From positions 310,001 through 374,000 of the forward strand of contig JQNW01000004.1 of assembly GCA_000761475.1 (NCBI GenBank): 64,000 nucleotides of DNA. The letters are read 5' to 3'. Below are positions 62,142 to 64,000 of the stretch, piece by piece. Both the position numbers and the translations under genes were made by a program. Position 1 is the stretch's first letter. Each line of letters begins with the position of its first letter. A model generated the notes under the pieces. That model did no database searches and was not told the origin of the DNA. It saw only the letters and a program-made list of their open reading frames with translations. The stretch is from Chromohalobacter israelensis. Lineage in GTDB: Bacteria; Pseudomonadota; Gammaproteobacteria; Pseudomonadales; Halomonadaceae.

Positions 62142-63909
62142 GGGACGACTCCTCCGGCGCGACGAGTGTCAGGGTGCCGGTGGCATGGACGCCGCGCTGG
62201 CTGGTCAGTGTGAAGCGCAGCCGGGTCGAGGTGGCCTGGGGCGTGGTCTCGAGCGCCAGGACGGCGCGTTCCCCGGGCAGCAACAGCAGGGGGAACTTGA
62301 CGCGTGTCATGTCCCGGCAGACGCCATGGCAGCCGAGGCGGTCGCGCGCGGCATGCAAGGCCCAGCGAACCATGACCACGCCGGGTACCACGGGCTGGTC
62401 ATCGAAATGGCCGTCCAGGTAGGCCAGACGCTCGGGAACTTCCAGCGTGAGGTGTGCGCGGTTCGGGCCGTCCGCGACGTCGTCCAGCCAGCGCGGTGCC
62501 CGCGGGTCGTCGAGGTCCGCGAACAGGCGCGCCAGGCAGGCCGCGCCGAGCTTGCCCTGGGCATCGCTGGGCCAGTGTTCGACGAAACGCCAGTAACGGG
62601 GCAATACCGCGTTCTCGAAGCGCGGCGCCAGGGCATCCCGCAGGCGGCGAATCAGGGCTCGGCGCGCCTCGTGAGTGTGCGGGATCGTCTCGGGGTCGAG
62701 CGCCACGACGGCGCCCAGGCGGCCGTCACGGCGTGGCAGCGCCAGGCAATGTGCCCGGCGAACGCCGGGCAGGGCGCCGAGGGCATGATCGAAGGCGGTG
62801 AGCGAGACGCGCTTGCCGCCGACCTTGGCGATGCGGTCGGTGCGTCCGAGCAATTGAAAGCGTTGTGCCTCGATCACCACGCGGTCAGCCTGTGCCGTCC
62901 AGGCCGCCGGCTCGGGCAGCCAGGGCGTGCGCAGCCAGAGTTGCTGGTCGTCGTCGGCACGCACGTCGACCCCCGGCAGCGGGGTCCAGCGTGTGTCGCG
63001 CTGCTGGATGCGCCAGGCGATGCCACCGGTTTCGGAGCTGCCGTAGACTTCGCGGACGGCGCAGCCCAGCAGGCGTTCGGCATGCGCGGCGGCATCGAAC
63101 GCCAGGGGCGCGCCGGACGAATGGATGCCTGACAGGATGCCACCGACCGCCGGCCAGTCCAGCGTCTCGGGGAGGCGTTCCAGGGTGGGGGGCGCGCTGA
63201 TCAGTACCGCCTCGCGGCGGGTCTGCGCCTGCCACCGCGACAGCCAGGCATGCAGGGTTTCCGGGTAGCGGCACGCGTCGGCGGCGAACGGCGCGCGCTC
63301 GCACAGCGGCCGCAGGATGCCGAACAGCAGGCCGTAGATATGCTGGTGGCTGACCTGGCTCAGGACCAGACGTGCGTCGAGCGGCCACAGCGCGGCATGC
63401 ATGGCCAGTTCGGCGTCGAGCTGGGCGAAGGTCTTGTCGAGACGCTGCGGCTCGCCGGTGGAACCCGAGGTGTAGAGCGTCACCGCAACGCGCTGCGGCG
63501 CCAGCTCCCCCCAGCTCGGTGCATGCGCGCCGGGGCTGGCGGTCAGGGCGCCGGGGAGGTCGCCCAGGCGTCCTGCGTTGTCGGCGTCGAGCGCCTCGAG
63601 CGTGGCGGGGCGGGTGTCGGCCGGCAGGATGACGCGATCGCCGCGTTCCCAGGCGGCGATCAAGGCCGCACAGAAGGCCATGGGGTCCGGCGTGCTCAGC
63701 ACCCAGCCGCATGGGGTGTCGGCGCTGGCCGCCAGGGTTGCCTGCCAGGCGCCGATGGCGGCGTGCAGCGACGCCAGTGACCGCCAGGCAGTGTCGGCCG
63801 GTGCCTCGGGATTCCAGGCCACGGCACGGTCGGTATCGCGATCGCGCCAGGGGGTGTCGAGCAGCGACGCGAAGGCACGGGAACGATCGGTCATGGCGCT
63901 ATCGGTCAT
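62134..63909 (-). CDS. AMP-dependent acyl/aryl-acid ligase fused to hotdog dehydratase
   Basis: The protein has 591 residues. Residues ~1-460 are an adenylate-forming enzyme (TLYTSGSTGEPQRLDKT, REVYGSSETGGIAW, LGRTDRIAKVGGKRVSL). Residues ~480-591 are a hotdog domain (YLDGHFDDQPVVPGVVMV). In E. coli these are two proteins, ApeH and ApeI. It would activate the aromatic starter acid and dehydrate the early intermediate. Two possible ATGs (63909 and 63894) both begin MTD; the first has GAGGA about 8 bases upstream. It overlaps the next gene by 11 bases and the glycosyltransferase by 8. Confidence 0.9.
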   Translation of the reverse strand: MTDSAMTDRSRAFASLLDTPWRDRDTDRAVAWNPEAPADTAWRSLASLHAAIGAWQATLAASADTPCGWVLSTPDPMAFCAALIAAWERGDRVILPADTRPATLEALDADNAGRLGDLPGALTASPGAHAPSWGELAPQRVAVTLYTSGSTGEPQRLDKTFAQLDAELAMHAALWPLDARLVLSQVSHQHIYGLLFGILRPLCERAPFAADACRYPETLHAWLSRWQAQTRREAVLISAPPTLERLPETLDWPAVGGILSGIHSSGAPLAFDAAAHAERLLGCAVREVYGSSETGGIAWRIQQRDTRWTPLPGVDVRADDDQQLWLRTPWLPEPAAWTAQADRVVIEAQRFQLLGRTDRIAKVGGKRVSLTAFDHALGALPGVRRAHCLALPRRDGRLGAVVALDPETIPHTHEARRALIRRLRDALAPRFENAVLPRYWRFVEHWPSDAQGKLGAACLARLFADLDDPRAPRWLDDVADGPNRAHLTLEVPERLAYLDGHFDDQPVVPGVVMVRWALHAARDRLGCHGVCRDMTRVKFPLLLLPGERAVLALETTPQATSTRLRFTLTSQRGVHATGTLTLVAPEESSHA

Positions 63910-64000
63910 GGGGCGTTTCCTCGGGCCTGCTTTTCACTCGGCGGCGAATCAGCCATTCGCCGAGAAACATCGTGGCCAGCAGCGCGTAGACGATGCCGCC
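63899..64000 (-). CDS. C-terminal end of a membrane protein, cut by window
   Basis: Only the last 33 residues are in the window (GGIVYALLATMFLGEWLIRR, then a charged tail and a TAG stop at 63899-63901). The hydrophobic helix and the position directly before the ligase gene match the small COG4648-type membrane protein (ApeG) of aryl-polyene clusters, but the piece is too short to prove it. Confidence 0.5.
   Translation of the reverse strand, partial: GGIVYALLATMFLGEWLIRRRVKSRPEETPHDR

Overview
The window looks like a chromosomal segment of a moderately halophilic gammaproteobacterium, most likely a member of the Halomonadaceae. This is an inference from the GC-rich coding sequence, the KpsC/KpsS proteins, the aryl-polyene-like genes and the insertion-sequence types. 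No rRNA or other taxonomic marker is present. Most of the window is a surface-polysaccharide (group 2/3, ABC-transporter-dependent capsule) locus, followed by a lipid-carrier operon and most of an aryl-polyene-like lipid/pigment cluster.

Layout. (1) 1-1503: the 3' part of cysNC (sulfate activation to PAPS), followed by a small lipoprotein. (2) 2057-6953: kpsD-kpsM-kpsT-kpsE export genes on the + strand, with a palindromic repeat block after kpsD. (3) 6955-10472: rmlBDAC for dTDP-L-rhamnose. (4) 10718-11818: a complete IS30-family element. (5) 11843-19476: three unusual proteins. They are a 1502-residue coiled-coil protein with about 12 copies of an 88-residue repeat, a second coiled-coil protein, and a TPR/BNR-type beta-propeller protein. 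(6) 19476-28473: an AT-rich, heavily rearranged serotype-specific stretch. It holds a decayed FkbM-type methyltransferase, a triple-domain glycosyltransferase, a sulfotransferase, a DxD-type transferase, an IS630-family element, and a second sulfotransferase split by a defective IS1380-family element. (7) 28566-37578: GC-rich again, with ugd, three large glycosyltransferases and a methyltransferase/P-loop kinase fusion. (8) 37575-38267: an outer-membrane beta-barrel protein on the - strand.

(9) 38544-53012, - strand: a six-gene operon read kpsC, kpsS, SDR, sulfatase-like membrane protein, type I polyketide synthase (KS-AT-DH-degenerate MT-ER-KR-ACP), alpha-oxoamine synthase. Nearly every junction is a 4-base stop/start overlap. 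The last four genes resemble the rkpA/G/H/I set of rhizobial K-antigen loci, so the operon probably builds a special lipid terminus plus the Kdo linker on which the capsule is made. (10) 53196-64000, - strand: aryl-polyene-like genes (ketoreductase, dehydratase, ketosynthase, DUF3261 lipoprotein, FAD oxidoreductase, MMPL exporter, LolA-like carrier, acyltransferase, glycosyltransferase, a ligase/dehydratase fusion and the end of a membrane protein), cut by the window edge.

Working model: dTDP-rhamnose (rml) and UDP-glucuronate (ugd) feed multi-domain cytoplasmic glycosyltransferases. The chain grows on a Kdo-primed lipid made by KpsC/KpsS and the PKS operon, is sulfated using PAPS, and leaves through KpsM/T/E/D. 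The two long coiled-coil proteins and the methyltransferase-kinase fusion are candidates for chain-length control or for scaffolding the synthase complex. That last role is a hypothesis. Coordinates were read by eye from the sequence; family assignments rest on recognised motifs, not on searches.
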